DNA of 10,466 nucleotides from an uncultured Ignavibacteria bacterium (GCA_937996765.1 CALKUG010000223.1:1-10466), one strand, 5' to 3'. Counted from the stretch's first letter, positions 1-7,915 are shown. Notes: generated from the sequence alone by a model not told the origin. Made by a program: numbers and translations.

Positions 1-263
1 AAAGAATAATTTTTGGAAAGAGCATACTTAAAACCATCGCAGTAAGCAGTGCCTAAGCCATTTTTTTTCGGACGTCTTAAAACATGTATTCTGGAGTTGG
101 ATTTACTTAACTCTTCAACGTAGCTACCTGTACCATCGGGTGAATTATCATCCACAACCAACAGATCAACCCGCTCATCTTTATCAAGGACTTGAGGTAT
201 CAACTTAGGGATGTTGTCCATTTCGTCGTACGTAGGTATAATTACCAATGCTCTTCCGTTCAT
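1..263 (-). CDS. Polyprenol-phosphate mannosyltransferase-like GT2, N-terminal part
   Basis: The first 87 codons are present; the rest lies beyond the left edge. The translation begins MNGRALVIIPTYDEMDNIP. It carries the GT2 nucleotide-binding motif DDNSPDGTG (residues 38-46) and then RPKKNGLGTAYCDGF (64-78). This pairing is characteristic of polyprenol/dolichol-phosphate mannose synthases, which move mannose (or a related hexose) from GDP-sugar to a polyprenyl phosphate at the cytoplasmic face of the inner membrane. Two adjacent ATGs (266 and 263) are possible starts. The 263 start is preferred because AGGTGA lies at a good distance, and that site overlaps the stop of the preceding gene, suggesting translational coupling. 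Whether membrane segments follow, as in some two-domain forms, cannot be seen. The family call is good; the sugar specificity is inference. Confidence 0.85.
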   Translation of the reverse strand, partial: MNGRALVIIPTYDEMDNIPKLIPQVLDKDERVDLLVVDDNSPDGTGSYVEELSKSNSRIHVLRRPKKNGLGTAYCDGFKYALSKNYS

Positions 264-266
264 CAT

Positions 267-274
267 CTCACCTT
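267..274 (-). promoter_or_regulatory. Ribosome binding site of the mannosyltransferase-like gene
   Basis: The minus strand reads AAGGTGAG here, overlapping the TAA stop of the glycosylphosphotransferase gene (275-273). The AGGTGA core leaves 4 nt before the ATG at 263, which favours that ATG over the one at 266. It is one of the two clearest Shine-Dalgarno sites in the window. Confidence 0.55.
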
Positions 275-1679
275 ACTCGTAGTGACCTTTACCAAAGAGC
301 ACAACAAAAATTGTCCTGAACAAAATGGTAACGTCTGTTTTGATTGATATATTCTCGATGTAAAACAAATCATATTGCAACTTTTGCTTTACATCCTCTA
401 TGGTTTCATCGTATTTATGTTTTACTTGCGCCCATCCGGTAACACCCGGTTTAACTTTTAAACGCCTTTTGTAATAGGGAATTTCTTTTGAAAGCTTTTC
501 AACAAAGTACGGTCGCTCAGGCCTCGGACCAACGAGACTCATTTCGCCCTTCAGCACGTTTATCATCTGAGGAATTTCATCAATACGCACTTTGCGAATA
601 AACTTACCCACCTTGGTTACACGAGGGTCATCCTTTTGTGCCCACACCGGACCCGATACTTTTTCGGCATCTTGCCTCATCGAGCGGAATTTATACATTC
701 TGAAAACTTTGCCATTTAATCCGCTTCGCTCCTGGGCAAAGAGAATAGGGCCTTTTGAGTCAATTTTAATCGCAATTGATGCAATAACAACAATAGGGAA
801 TGAAAGAACCATGCCCACCAACGCCACAACTATATCCATAGTGCGTTTAACAACTTTTTCCCACTCGCTTAGCAGCTGAGGATTAATATCTATCAACGGC
901 ATAGCATACAATTGCGTAGTTTTTGCCTGCCCGGAGAGAATATCGTACAAATCGGGAATCATTTTCAAGCCAATTCCCATACCCTCCACGCGAGAAATAA
1001 CCTCAACAATTTCATCGTGGAACTTGGTACTTAACCCAATAATAATTTCTTGCACATTGTGTTTCTTAACTATCTCCTCAACTTCCGAAAGTTGACCAAG
1101 AACAGGGGCACCACGAAAGCTTTTTGTAAAATTTTCTTCCTGAGCAGTTAAATAACCAATAACATCAAGCCCTAAACCGCGATGCTCTTGAATTTCGGAA
1201 TGTATTTTATTTGATTTTTCGTTGAACCCGACAATAAGGGTGTTTCTTCTGCCAACACCATTGATAAGCAATTTCCGTTGAACTGTGCGAATATTGAATC
1301 TGCCCACCGATACCAAGAAAAACAGCACAAACCAATAAATCACAATAAGCCAACGCTGCCCAGTATTAACATTATGGCTCATATCATCCACAAAAATCAC
1401 AAAAAAGATAATTGCCGAGCCAATTAGCGTAGTTTTAAGCAGTGTGGTAATCTCATCAATTCTGCTCTGCGCAAACCATTTTCTGTACATACCCCCAAAC
1501 GTAAATACCGTTAACCAGTAAAGCGTAAAGAACAGCATAGGAACAATAAGAATGGGTTCCAATAGCATATCGAACCAACCGCTTGCAACACGGAAATAAT
1601 AGTATATCAAAAAAGCAAAGTTAATCCCGAGAATATCGGAAGTTAATACCAACGCTCTTTCAGGAAATTTACGCAGCAT
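273..1679 (-). CDS. Undecaprenyl-phosphate glycosylphosphotransferase (initiating enzyme, WbaP/WcaJ type)
   Basis: This enzyme starts the repeat unit by transferring a sugar phosphate from a UDP-sugar to undecaprenyl phosphate at the inner membrane. Numbering is from the ATG at 1679 (468 aa). Four N-terminal membrane segments lie near 11-30, 43-62, 82-98 and 110-127. A Rossmann-like CoA-binding-type domain follows, starting at NTLIVGFNE (146-154). The C-terminal bacterial sugar transferase domain runs from about 277 to the end. It includes a re-entrant hydrophobic helix with Pro295, the KFRSM segment, the catalytic Asp-Glu pair in RIDEIPQ (Asp367, Glu368), the LVGPRPERP loop and KPGVTGWAQV. 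Length is normal for the polyisoprenyl glycosylphosphotransferase family. An ATG at 1697 would add six residues (MVKGNF) but lacks a good ribosome binding site, whereas AAAAGGA sits 6 nt before the 1679 ATG. The specific sugar (glucose, galactose or other) cannot be read from sequence. It is the penultimate gene seen in the minus-strand operon. Confidence 0.95.
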   Translation of the reverse strand: MLRKFPERALVLTSDILGINFAFLIYYYFRVASGWFDMLLEPILIVPMLFFTLYWLTVFTFGGMYRKWFAQSRIDEITTLLKTTLIGSAIIFFVIFVDDMSHNVNTGQRWLIVIYWFVLFFLVSVGRFNIRTVQRKLLINGVGRRNTLIVGFNEKSNKIHSEIQEHRGLGLDVIGYLTAQEENFTKSFRGAPVLGQLSEVEEIVKKHNVQEIIIGLSTKFHDEIVEVISRVEGMGIGLKMIPDLYDILSGQAKTTQLYAMPLIDINPQLLSEWEKVVKRTMDIVVALVGMVLSFPIVVIASIAIKIDSKGPILFAQERSGLNGKVFRMYKFRSMRQDAEKVSGPVWAQKDDPRVTKVGKFIRKVRIDEIPQMINVLKGEMSLVGPRPERPYFVEKLSKEIPYYKRRLKVKPGVTGWAQVKHKYDETIEDVKQKLQYDLFYIENISIKTDVTILFRTIFVVLFGKGHYE

Positions 1680-1685
1680 AAAATT

Positions 1686-1692
1686 TCCTTTT
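1686..1692 (-). promoter_or_regulatory. Ribosome binding site deciding the start of the glycosylphosphotransferase
   Basis: The minus strand reads AAAAGGA, six nucleotides before the ATG at 1679. The alternative upstream ATG at 1697 has no comparable purine-rich site, so 1679 is the better start. Confidence 0.55.
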
Positions 1693-1712
1693 ACCATTTA
1701 GAACTCTGTTAT

Positions 1713-2495
1713 TCATCTTGAAAGGCGTCCATTATATTTTCTGAAAATATAAAAAATACCAAGAATGTGTTTCATTGAAATAAGCGAAAAAATATTTTTC
1801 TTGGTTATTCTCTGTTCAAGATGTATGATAAAAGTGTTAGGGTTATAGGTTACCTTATAACCAGCTCTCCAAACCCTTATGCAATAATCTAAATCTTCCG
1901 GCCCGTAAAAAATTTCTTCATCGTAGTAACCAATTAAATCAATCAAATCTCTTCTAAAAAACTGACATGCTCCAATCACATAATCAACCTCTGCAACTGT
2001 AGAATGATCCCATTCTTTCATTATATGATTTTGTAATACGTGCGAATTTTTTACCCACTCAATTGACTCCAACCTTCGTGCAAATAAAGCAAGCGGTGTT
2101 GGATATCTTTTACAGGTAAATTGTAGCTGCCTATCATCTCCAATGAGTTTAGCCCCTGTAAGTCCAACACTCGGATTTATTTCCATATATTTAAAAAGTG
2201 TTGATAATACATCCTCTTCTATCAACATATCGGCATCTAAAATGGCAATGTATTTCCCTTGCGCAATTTTTAGACCCTGATTACGTGCGGGTGCAACGCC
2301 TTTATTTACAGCGTTTTTAATGAGTTTAATTTGCGGGAATTTACTTTCTATAATTGTTATTGTATTATCAGCTGAACCATTATCGATTACTATAATCTCA
2401 TAGGTTACAGCTATAGTAAATTTAATTATGGATTCAAGTAGTGCTTCCAACATAGCACCCATATTCCAGGTTATTAATACAATTGATACATTCAT
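1713..2495 (-). CDS. GT2 family glycosyltransferase (rhamnosyltransferase-like)
   Basis: This is a 260-aa cytoplasmic GT-A fold enzyme expected to add one sugar to the lipid-linked repeat unit. The N-terminal strand is MNVSIVLITWN. The nucleotide-binding motif DNGSADNT is at 38-45, NKGVAPARNQGL at 64-75, and the metal-binding DXD is LDADM (Asp87, Asp89). A later GACQFFRRDL segment (175-184) and FYGPEDLDYCIRVWRAG (196-212, Glu200-Asp201 as candidate catalytic acids) resemble the WbbL/rhamnosyltransferase-like GT2 group. No membrane segment is evident. Length is normal for a single-domain GT2. It lies 12 bp after the GT4 gene and 33 bp before the glycosylphosphotransferase start at 1679, within the same operon. 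The acceptor and donor sugars cannot be assigned. The ATG has only a weak GAG element upstream. Confidence 0.9.
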   Translation of the reverse strand: MNVSIVLITWNMGAMLEALLESIIKFTIAVTYEIIVIDNGSADNTITIIESKFPQIKLIKNAVNKGVAPARNQGLKIAQGKYIAILDADMLIEEDVLSTLFKYMEINPSVGLTGAKLIGDDRQLQFTCKRYPTPLALFARRLESIEWVKNSHVLQNHIMKEWDHSTVAEVDYVIGACQFFRRDLIDLIGYYDEEIFYGPEDLDYCIRVWRAGYKVTYNPNTFIIHLEQRITKKNIFSLISMKHILGIFYIFRKYNGRLSR

Positions 2496-2507
2496 TAAAA
2501 TCTCGAA

Positions 2508-3698
2508 TTAATCTTTTATAAGCAGTTTGTTGATAATGGATATAATTTTTTTTCCATTGATCCCGGCACTAAAACGCTCTCGAGCAATTATATTTCCTTT
2601 TTTACCTAATTCGTTTCTTAATTGCTCTGATGCGAATAACGTCCGCATTTTGTTCGCCAAATCATCATAATCCCCTAATTTAAATAGCATCCCATTCACT
2701 CCATCCAATACCAATTCTCTATTATGTAAAGTATCTGAAACAATTACCGGCTTTCCTATTGCCCACGCCTCAATTGCCGGCCTACTAAAATGAGTTAAAG
2801 TATTTGCTGATACAAAGCACAACGAATCTCTAAAAAGTCCACCAACTGAAGATATCTCATCAAGGACAATAAATCTTTCCTTAAAATTTTCTATCTCTTT
2901 AAGGCATTCTTTATGATAAGCCACATCCGCAGCTGTTCCACCCGAAATTATTTTTCCCACTATCACAAAATAACAATTAACATTCTGTTTTATTAGAATT
3001 GTACTTGCTTTTATAAAGTCTAAAGTACCCTTAATTCTATTTATACCTCCAACAAACAGAAAATACGGCTGTGCTATCGTTCCACTCAGCGAAGATTCCA
3101 TAGTGTTTATTTGTATATCAAAGTCTGACTCATTCAGGAATTCCCCAACTACTTCAGTCTTGTTGCTGTGATTAAATTGATCGGCTTCGACAGATGAGAT
3201 ACAAATTCTAAAGTCAGTAAAAGCCAGAATTAGAGTTCTTCTTAAAAAATCCCGAATAGTATTTCCTACTAAAAACCGACTTCTGATATGTGATATGGTT
3301 GGAACACCTAATAATTTTCCCGCAATCCCCGCTTGTATAACTACATACTCATTCAGGTAAATCAAATCAGGTTTTAATCTAACCAATTCCTTTAAAAAGA
3401 TAACTGTCCCAAAAATCAATTTGATAAAATTCTTAATTCTCTTTGCAATACCATCCACCGAGAAAAAGGATTCACCATCAGAGAAATGAATAAACAATGA
3501 AAGCTCTGCAATATACCTAGTGGAATACTTAATAGTTTGTATTTTACTCCCAAAACACTCTTTCGCCGTTTCGTTGTTTTTTGGTGTTAAAACAACAACA
3601 TTAAATTCATTTGTTAATTCATTTAACAGATACTTGAGACTTGCTGTAGAACCCGTTCTTCTATGATCGTTGTCAATAACTACAAGCTTTTTCTTCAT
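2508..3698 (-). CDS. GT4 family glycosyltransferase (GT-B fold)
   Basis: This 396-aa protein looks like a retaining GT4 enzyme that extends the repeat unit in the cytoplasm. The N-terminal acceptor domain begins MKKKLVVIDNDHRRTGSTAS; the usual Gly-Gly loop is replaced by TGSTAS. The C-terminal donor domain contains FLFVGGINRIKGT (213-225) and SRPAIEAWAIGKPVIVSDT (305-323), followed by Glu328 and the GVNGMLF segment (333-339), all typical of the Glycos_transf_1 domain. In the family's E-x7-E motif the second Glu is present (Glu310) but the first position is Thr302, an atypical substitution. Length is normal. The ATG start overlaps the preceding GT2 stop by four bases (ATGA), which points to translational coupling. 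Specificity is unknown. Confidence 0.9.
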   Translation of the reverse strand: MKKKLVVIDNDHRRTGSTASLKYLLNELTNEFNVVVLTPKNNETAKECFGSKIQTIKYSTRYIAELSLFIHFSDGESFFSVDGIAKRIKNFIKLIFGTVIFLKELVRLKPDLIYLNEYVVIQAGIAGKLLGVPTISHIRSRFLVGNTIRDFLRRTLILAFTDFRICISSVEADQFNHSNKTEVVGEFLNESDFDIQINTMESSLSGTIAQPYFLFVGGINRIKGTLDFIKASTILIKQNVNCYFVIVGKIISGGTAADVAYHKECLKEIENFKERFIVLDEISSVGGLFRDSLCFVSANTLTHFSRPAIEAWAIGKPVIVSDTLHNRELVLDGVNGMLFKLGDYDDLANKMRTLFASEQLRNELGKKGNIIARERFSAGINGKKIISIINKLLIKD

Positions 3699-4468
3699 TT
3701 TCTTAACCTGGAAAAAACTTTATTTATGACATGGTCATTTGGAAGAGAATCTAAAAATCTACCGAAAAGAAATTTTATTGTAGTGGGATTGTAACTTTCC
3801 GAATATTGTTTAAGAACTTTAGTCATTTCTAAAAATTGGATTTTTCTAAGACTTGATGTTTTGTTTTCAGCGTATGTTCTGAATGAACTTAGAACTTGGG
3901 GTAAGTATTCAATTTCGTATTGTGCCAGAGCACGTAAAAAGAAATCTAAATCCATCACAACTCTTAAATCAGTTCTCACCCCCCCGGTTCGTTCCCAGAC
4001 TTCTTTTCGCCAAAATGTGGAAGGCTGTCTAACTTTATCCGGGTTACTGATTAGCTTATTAAAACTGATTACATTTCCTTTGTCATAACTTAAATGTTCC
4101 CCGTTAATATCAACATACTCAATGTCGCCGTAAAGTATATTTGAACTTGGGTGAGTTAAAAAAAAGTCCATAACTGTGGATAAAGTGTTTTCAGTAAAAT
4201 AATCGTCTGAGTTTAACCAGCAAAAAACATCCCCTGTGGCAAGTTTAAACCCTTTATTTATTGCATCGGATTGTCCATTATCCTTTTCAGATATCCACTT
4301 TAGATGACTGTATTTCTTTAATATTTCAACCGTCCCATCGGAGGAGCCACCATCAATAACAATATGCTCAAAATCAGAACTTTTCAAGTTTTGATTCAAA
4401 ACTGAGTCAATAGTCCTCTCTATAAAACGCGCTTGATTATACGATGGTGTAACTATTGATATTCGCAC
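3695..4468 (-). CDS. GT2 family glycosyltransferase (WcaA-like)
   Basis: This is a 257-aa GT-A fold enzyme beginning MRISIVTPSYNQARFIERTI. The nucleotide-binding motif DGGSSDGT is at 39-46. EKDNGQSDAINKGF (61-74) is followed by the metal-binding WLNSDD (84-89). Later motifs QPSTFWRKEVW (148-158) and VMDLDFFLRA (171-180) match a common group of polysaccharide GT2 enzymes. The start is a GTG at 4468: the ATG at 4470 is out of frame, and the flippase stop (4472-4470) is one base away. The gene carries a run of seven G on the coding strand at 3985-3979, in the codons for Thr-Gly-Gly-Val near residue 161, and a T8 run at 4165-4158. It overlaps the downstream GT4 gene by four bases. Donor and acceptor sugars are unknown. 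Confidence 0.9.
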   Translation of the reverse strand: MRISIVTPSYNQARFIERTIDSVLNQNLKSSDFEHIVIDGGSSDGTVEILKKYSHLKWISEKDNGQSDAINKGFKLATGDVFCWLNSDDYFTENTLSTVMDFFLTHPSSNILYGDIEYVDINGEHLSYDKGNVISFNKLISNPDKVRQPSTFWRKEVWERTGGVRTDLRVVMDLDFFLRALAQYEIEYLPQVLSSFRTYAENKTSSLRKIQFLEMTKVLKQYSESYNPTTIKFLFGRFLDSLPNDHVINKVFSRLRK

Positions 4469-4469
4469 A

Positions 4470-5924
4470 TTAAAACCTATTGGATACTTCTTTCACAACT
4501 ATTTTCAAATCTCCAAATGTCATAAAAAGAAATAAAATGGATGGAATAACTAATAAATATGACTTTTCAATAATGCTTTCAGAAAAACTAATGTAAAAAA
4601 CACATAAGGCGATTAGTAAAACAGAATACTTAAATACATCTTTTATGATCGAAAAATCAAATATTTTCTGAAAGTACTTGCTTTTAACTACAAACAGCAT
4701 ATAAAAATTCGTTATAAAAACTGCAAGAAAGTAAAAATATAACCCGTTTTGGCTATTAGAAATATATAATGAGAAATACAATCCTGTAACTATCAAAACG
4801 AAATTGACCAACTGAACATATATTAGCGTTTTTGATTCAGCACGACCTAATAAAAACATATAAGTGGGATAACCAATAATATTGATAATTTCGGGGAGGG
4901 ATAGAACTAACAAATAGAAAATTATATCCGAATTACCATAAATCTGAACTAAAAATTTTGAGATAGGCAGCATACCTACAATCAGTAAAAAGACTCCATA
5001 TACGATACCAAATTTCCAAAGAACCTTTACCGAGTTTGACCAAAAATGTTCCACTTTTGAAGAATCAACAAGCGCACTTGTTTTAGGCAAAAGTACTTTT
5101 AATGCTGTTGAATACAAACCCGATATAGCAGTTACTGCCCTTCGAGCTACTTCGAAATAGGGAATGCTGGTTGTAAACCCATTGTTACTGAGCAAAAACT
5201 TTATTGTTGGGTCAATTGCCGCCCCTATTAAATAAGACCCCTGAACTGAGAATGATAGTGAAAACATTTCCCTCAGAGTTTTAAATGAAAATGCACTAAA
5301 GGTTGGTAAAATCTCTCTTTTATTAAATATGAAATAAGAAAAGTAACTCCCAAACCAAATAATTGAAGATATTAAGTACATCACTGCAACTATAAACAGA
5401 GAGCTCTTTCCCGATAAGAAAACTGTAAACAAAAAGACTTGTGAAAGGTTATAAGCTAAGTTGATTTTACTCGAAATTTTAAACGCACTTATTCCTTCTA
5501 AAGCTGAGCGAAAAAAAGTTGATAAATATTGAAATAAAAATGCCAACGAAAGTACAATGGAAATTTCAACAAAATCTACAAATAGTATTACTGAGCTAAA
5601 AGTTGACATATACGCTAAGTAGGAAAGCACATACCCAAAAATTAGCAACAACAATGATGCAGCGATATAAAAGAGGGAGGTGGATGATAAGATAACGCGA
5701 ATCGCACCGATATCCCCGATGCTGTGCTTTTCTGCAATAAACTTAATCAAAGCAGTACCTAAACCAAAATCTATCATCCCCGTCATTCCCCAAAAAGAGA
5801 GGAAAACTATCAGAACGCCATATAATTCTGCCCCGAGTGCATTAAGACTTAGCTTTATAACTACGAAACCGGTAATTATTGAAATTGCAAATTGAATAGC
5901 AAGCCATAAACTATTCTTAATCAA
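4470..5924 (-). CDS. Wzx-type polysaccharide flippase (MOP superfamily)
   Basis: This is a 484-aa, strongly hydrophobic integral membrane protein with roughly 12-14 predicted membrane segments along its whole length. The N-terminal signature LGAELYGVLIVFLSFWGM (30-47), followed by IDFGLGTALIKFIAE (51-65), is typical of the polysaccharide biosynthesis (Wzx/RfbX) family. Such proteins move undecaprenyl-diphosphate-linked repeat units from the cytoplasmic to the outer face of the inner membrane. Position beside a Wzy-like gene and glycosyltransferases supports this role. The start is a TTG at 5924: an in-frame stop lies immediately upstream and the next Met is at residue 47, too far inside the first conserved region. 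TTG overlaps the acyltransferase TGA by four bases. This is among the most AT-rich genes of the window. Confidence 0.92.
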   Translation of the reverse strand: MIKNSLWLAIQFAISIITGFVVIKLSLNALGAELYGVLIVFLSFWGMTGMIDFGLGTALIKFIAEKHSIGDIGAIRVILSSTSLFYIAASLLLLIFGYVLSYLAYMSTFSSVILFVDFVEISIVLSLAFLFQYLSTFFRSALEGISAFKISSKINLAYNLSQVFLFTVFLSGKSSLFIVAVMYLISSIIWFGSYFSYFIFNKREILPTFSAFSFKTLREMFSLSFSVQGSYLIGAAIDPTIKFLLSNNGFTTSIPYFEVARRAVTAISGLYSTALKVLLPKTSALVDSSKVEHFWSNSVKVLWKFGIVYGVFLLIVGMLPISKFLVQIYGNSDIIFYLLVLSLPEIINIIGYPTYMFLLGRAESKTLIYVQLVNFVLIVTGLYFSLYISNSQNGLYFYFLAVFITNFYMLFVVKSKYFQKIFDFSIIKDVFKYSVLLIALCVFYISFSESIIEKSYLLVIPSILFLFMTFGDLKIVVKEVSNRF

Positions 5925-6508
5925 TTATTATCCAGACTTTTAATAAACTTTGCAGGATTCCCACCCCAAATCTCCCTTGCCGGCACTGATTTGGTTACCA
6001 CACTACCGGCCGCAATAATTGAGTCCCTTCCTATGGTAACACCTTTTAGTATAATGCTCTCACCACCAATAAACGCATCGTCTTCAATGTTAATCGGTAA
6101 AGATTTAATTGCCGATACGTCGTGTACAAACCGCTTTTTACTTTCTATTGGATGAAAATCAGTGTCCCAGATCATGGTGTTGACACCAATATTAACCCGA
6201 TCCCCAATAACAATTCTATCAGAACAATAAATTGAAACACCTGAAAAACCACAGTCATTCCCTATCGATAGGGTTGAGCCTTTAGCTACAAAGATTGTAG
6301 TATTCTTTTTAATTCCGGCCATATTGTACTTTGAAGTGCTTATAAGAGTCAGATTTTTCCCAATCCTTACGGTACTATCTGAATTAAATTGGAAAGTGGG
6401 GAATCCATAGATTTTTATAGAACCGTCAAATTCTGCAATTTTATTTCTTTTTAACAGGAATCTATTGAAAAGGAAATTTTGGAGCCAATGTATTTGATTA
6501 TCGAACAT
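5921..6508 (-). CDS. Left-handed beta-helix O-acyltransferase (hexapeptide-repeat acetyltransferase family)
   Basis: This 195-aa protein probably transfers an acetyl group from acetyl-CoA to a hydroxyl of one sugar in the repeat unit. Hexapeptide repeats with recurring (I/V)G turns run from about residue 47 to 172, for example VRIGKNL, LSIGNDCG, IVIGDRVNIG, AFIGGESIILKGVTIGRDSIIAAGSVVTKSVP. The family catalytic His is His119 in DTDFHPI, and the C-terminal GGNPAKFIK (182-190) is the usual acceptor/CoA-site closing motif of WbbJ/maltose acetyltransferase-like enzymes. It lies 3 bp after the Wzy-like gene and overlaps the flippase start by four bases. An N-acyl substrate or a free-sugar substrate cannot be excluded, but the location argues for modification of the polysaccharide or its precursor. 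Confidence 0.88.
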   Translation of the reverse strand: MFDNQIHWLQNFLFNRFLLKRNKIAEFDGSIKIYGFPTFQFNSDSTVRIGKNLTLISTSKYNMAGIKKNTTIFVAKGSTLSIGNDCGFSGVSIYCSDRIVIGDRVNIGVNTMIWDTDFHPIESKKRFVHDVSAIKSLPINIEDDAFIGGESIILKGVTIGRDSIIAAGSVVTKSVPAREIWGGNPAKFIKSLDNN

Positions 6509-6511
6509 ATA

Positions 6512-7903
6512 TCATATTCTTTTCGATTTAAACTGATTATCCAGACTCACCATAAGCACCATAACAGATGCCCAAATCATTGCACATTGCCCAATTAACC
6601 AAGCATCACTAAGAAACATTGAAAAAAGAATATAAGAATAGAGTACCAAAACGGTAAGAACCAAATAAGCATGTTCTTTTTGCTCAACCAAAGCTACCTT
6701 TAGTGTACCTAAGCCAAAGTTAAACGTTTTAACTAAGAAATAACAAAAGCCAATAAAGCCAACTATACCAGCTTCTGTGAGTATGGATAAATACGTAATA
6801 TGAGTACTTAACCCTTGAACATAGCTATTAAATAAAAATGGAGTTAACTCGCTATAACTCTTCGAATCAAAAGGAAATGAATAAATACCCATCCCGAATA
6901 TGGGGTTGGCCAAAAAAGCTTTTACTGCCGTGTACCAAAGAAGCACTCTTGTTAAAAAACTATTTTTTCCAAAATCCGCTTCGTACAGAAGGGTTCCTTG
7001 CCCCAATTCCACTAAGCCAATCAGACGGCTAAATACTTCCGGCTTGAGTATAATGAAAAGTAAAATTATTCCTGTAAAACCAACAATTACAACCGTAATT
7101 CGCGAAAAAACCTTTTTCTTGTCTATGCCAAAATCGTAACGTGTTAACAAAAACAAGTAAACTGAAAAAGCAAAAAATAATGACAATAATACATTTCTTG
7201 TTTGAGTAAACACCATACCTAAAAGCAGAAGTGCGGCGTAAATTAAATATTTCTTTTCTCCATACTTCAGAAGAAACAAAATTGAAATAACCAAACTCAA
7301 TGAAGCAAAATCAACGTACACAATTCCGGGGAATCCGAATGATCGGTAATTATAATAAAAGGTTTCAAAAATTACATGGAATACATTTATTACATTGACA
7401 ATAACAAAAATATCGAGAGCTTTTTTTACCGATTCAAAGGTGGAGAAAAATGCCGGTAGCGTAATCAATAGAAGGCCGATAGATAGGTAATTATACGATC
7501 TAAACAGAGAAAAAGGAATATTGTGAGCATTAACCAACGAAGGTAACATCAACAGATAACTTATCAGAAATGGCTTAAAAAGCGCATTAAATTCTACTGC
7601 AGATTCAATACTCTCATGCCAGAGCATAAATGATAGGAACAGTATTGGGGGCATTAAAACGGGAAGTGTGAAAATTGAAATATCAAAGGGAACAAAAAGG
7701 GTTACAAAAAAAGCAAGTACCGCTAAGCGATGGTCAATTAATATTCCTAACACTAAGGGTAACCCAACCAGTATAATAATTGCTCTATAAGAAAAGCTAA
7801 AACTTGTAGCAACAATAAACTCGGCTAAGCCTAAAATTATTATTGCTATTGAAATAAGTGCAATTTGCTTTTTAGTATAAGCGACTTGATAACCTAATAA
7901 CAT
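6512..7903 (-). CDS. Wzy-like O-antigen polymerase (O-antigen ligase-related membrane protein)
   Basis: This is a 463-aa protein with about 10-12 membrane segments and a larger extracytoplasmic loop around residues 290-370. Hallmarks of the Wzy_C/O-antigen ligase domain are visible: VFTQTRN (231-237) before a hydrophobic stretch, RVLLWYTAVKAFLANPIFGMG (319-339) with Arg319, and His368 in THITYLSILTEAGIVG. Ligases (WaaL) and polymerases (Wzy) share this domain. Presence in an operon with a flippase and a chain-length protein favours polymerase, which joins flipped repeat units at the outer face of the inner membrane, but a ligase role is not excluded. The ATG at 7903 is used; a second ATG at 7907 is out of frame. 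It follows the chain-length gene after 12 bp with no strong Shine-Dalgarno sequence. Confidence 0.85.
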   Translation of the reverse strand: MLLGYQVAYTKKQIALISIAIIILGLAEFIVATSFSFSYRAIIILVGLPLVLGILIDHRLAVLAFFVTLFVPFDISIFTLPVLMPPILFLSFMLWHESIESAVEFNALFKPFLISYLLMLPSLVNAHNIPFSLFRSYNYLSIGLLLITLPAFFSTFESVKKALDIFVIVNVINVFHVIFETFYYNYRSFGFPGIVYVDFASLSLVISILFLLKYGEKKYLIYAALLLLGMVFTQTRNVLLSLFFAFSVYLFLLTRYDFGIDKKKVFSRITVVIVGFTGIILLFIILKPEVFSRLIGLVELGQGTLLYEADFGKNSFLTRVLLWYTAVKAFLANPIFGMGIYSFPFDSKSYSELTPFLFNSYVQGLSTHITYLSILTEAGIVGFIGFCYFLVKTFNFGLGTLKVALVEQKEHAYLVLTVLVLYSYILFSMFLSDAWLIGQCAMIWASVMVLMVSLDNQFKSKRI

Positions 7904-7915
7904 ACATTGTTACTA

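Noticed and set aside
61..68. T8 run (A8 on the coding strand) in the mannosyltransferase-like gene, and similar T8/A8 runs at 4158-4165 and 9817-9824
   Set aside because: A/T runs of eight are expected by chance in AT-rich coding DNA with Lys and Phe codons, so they are weaker slippage candidates than the G7 tract.
592..879. Open frame on the plus strand of about 95 codons
   Set aside because: It lies antisense to the well-supported sugar transferase domain of the glycosylphosphotransferase and its translation shows no recognisable motif.
5927..6547. Repeated TTATCCAGAC at about 5927 and 6537, near the 3' ends of the acyltransferase and Wzy-like genes
   Set aside because: Both copies encode a Ser-Leu-Asp-Asn ending; ten bases shared in similar coding context is most likely chance or local similarity, not a recombination site.
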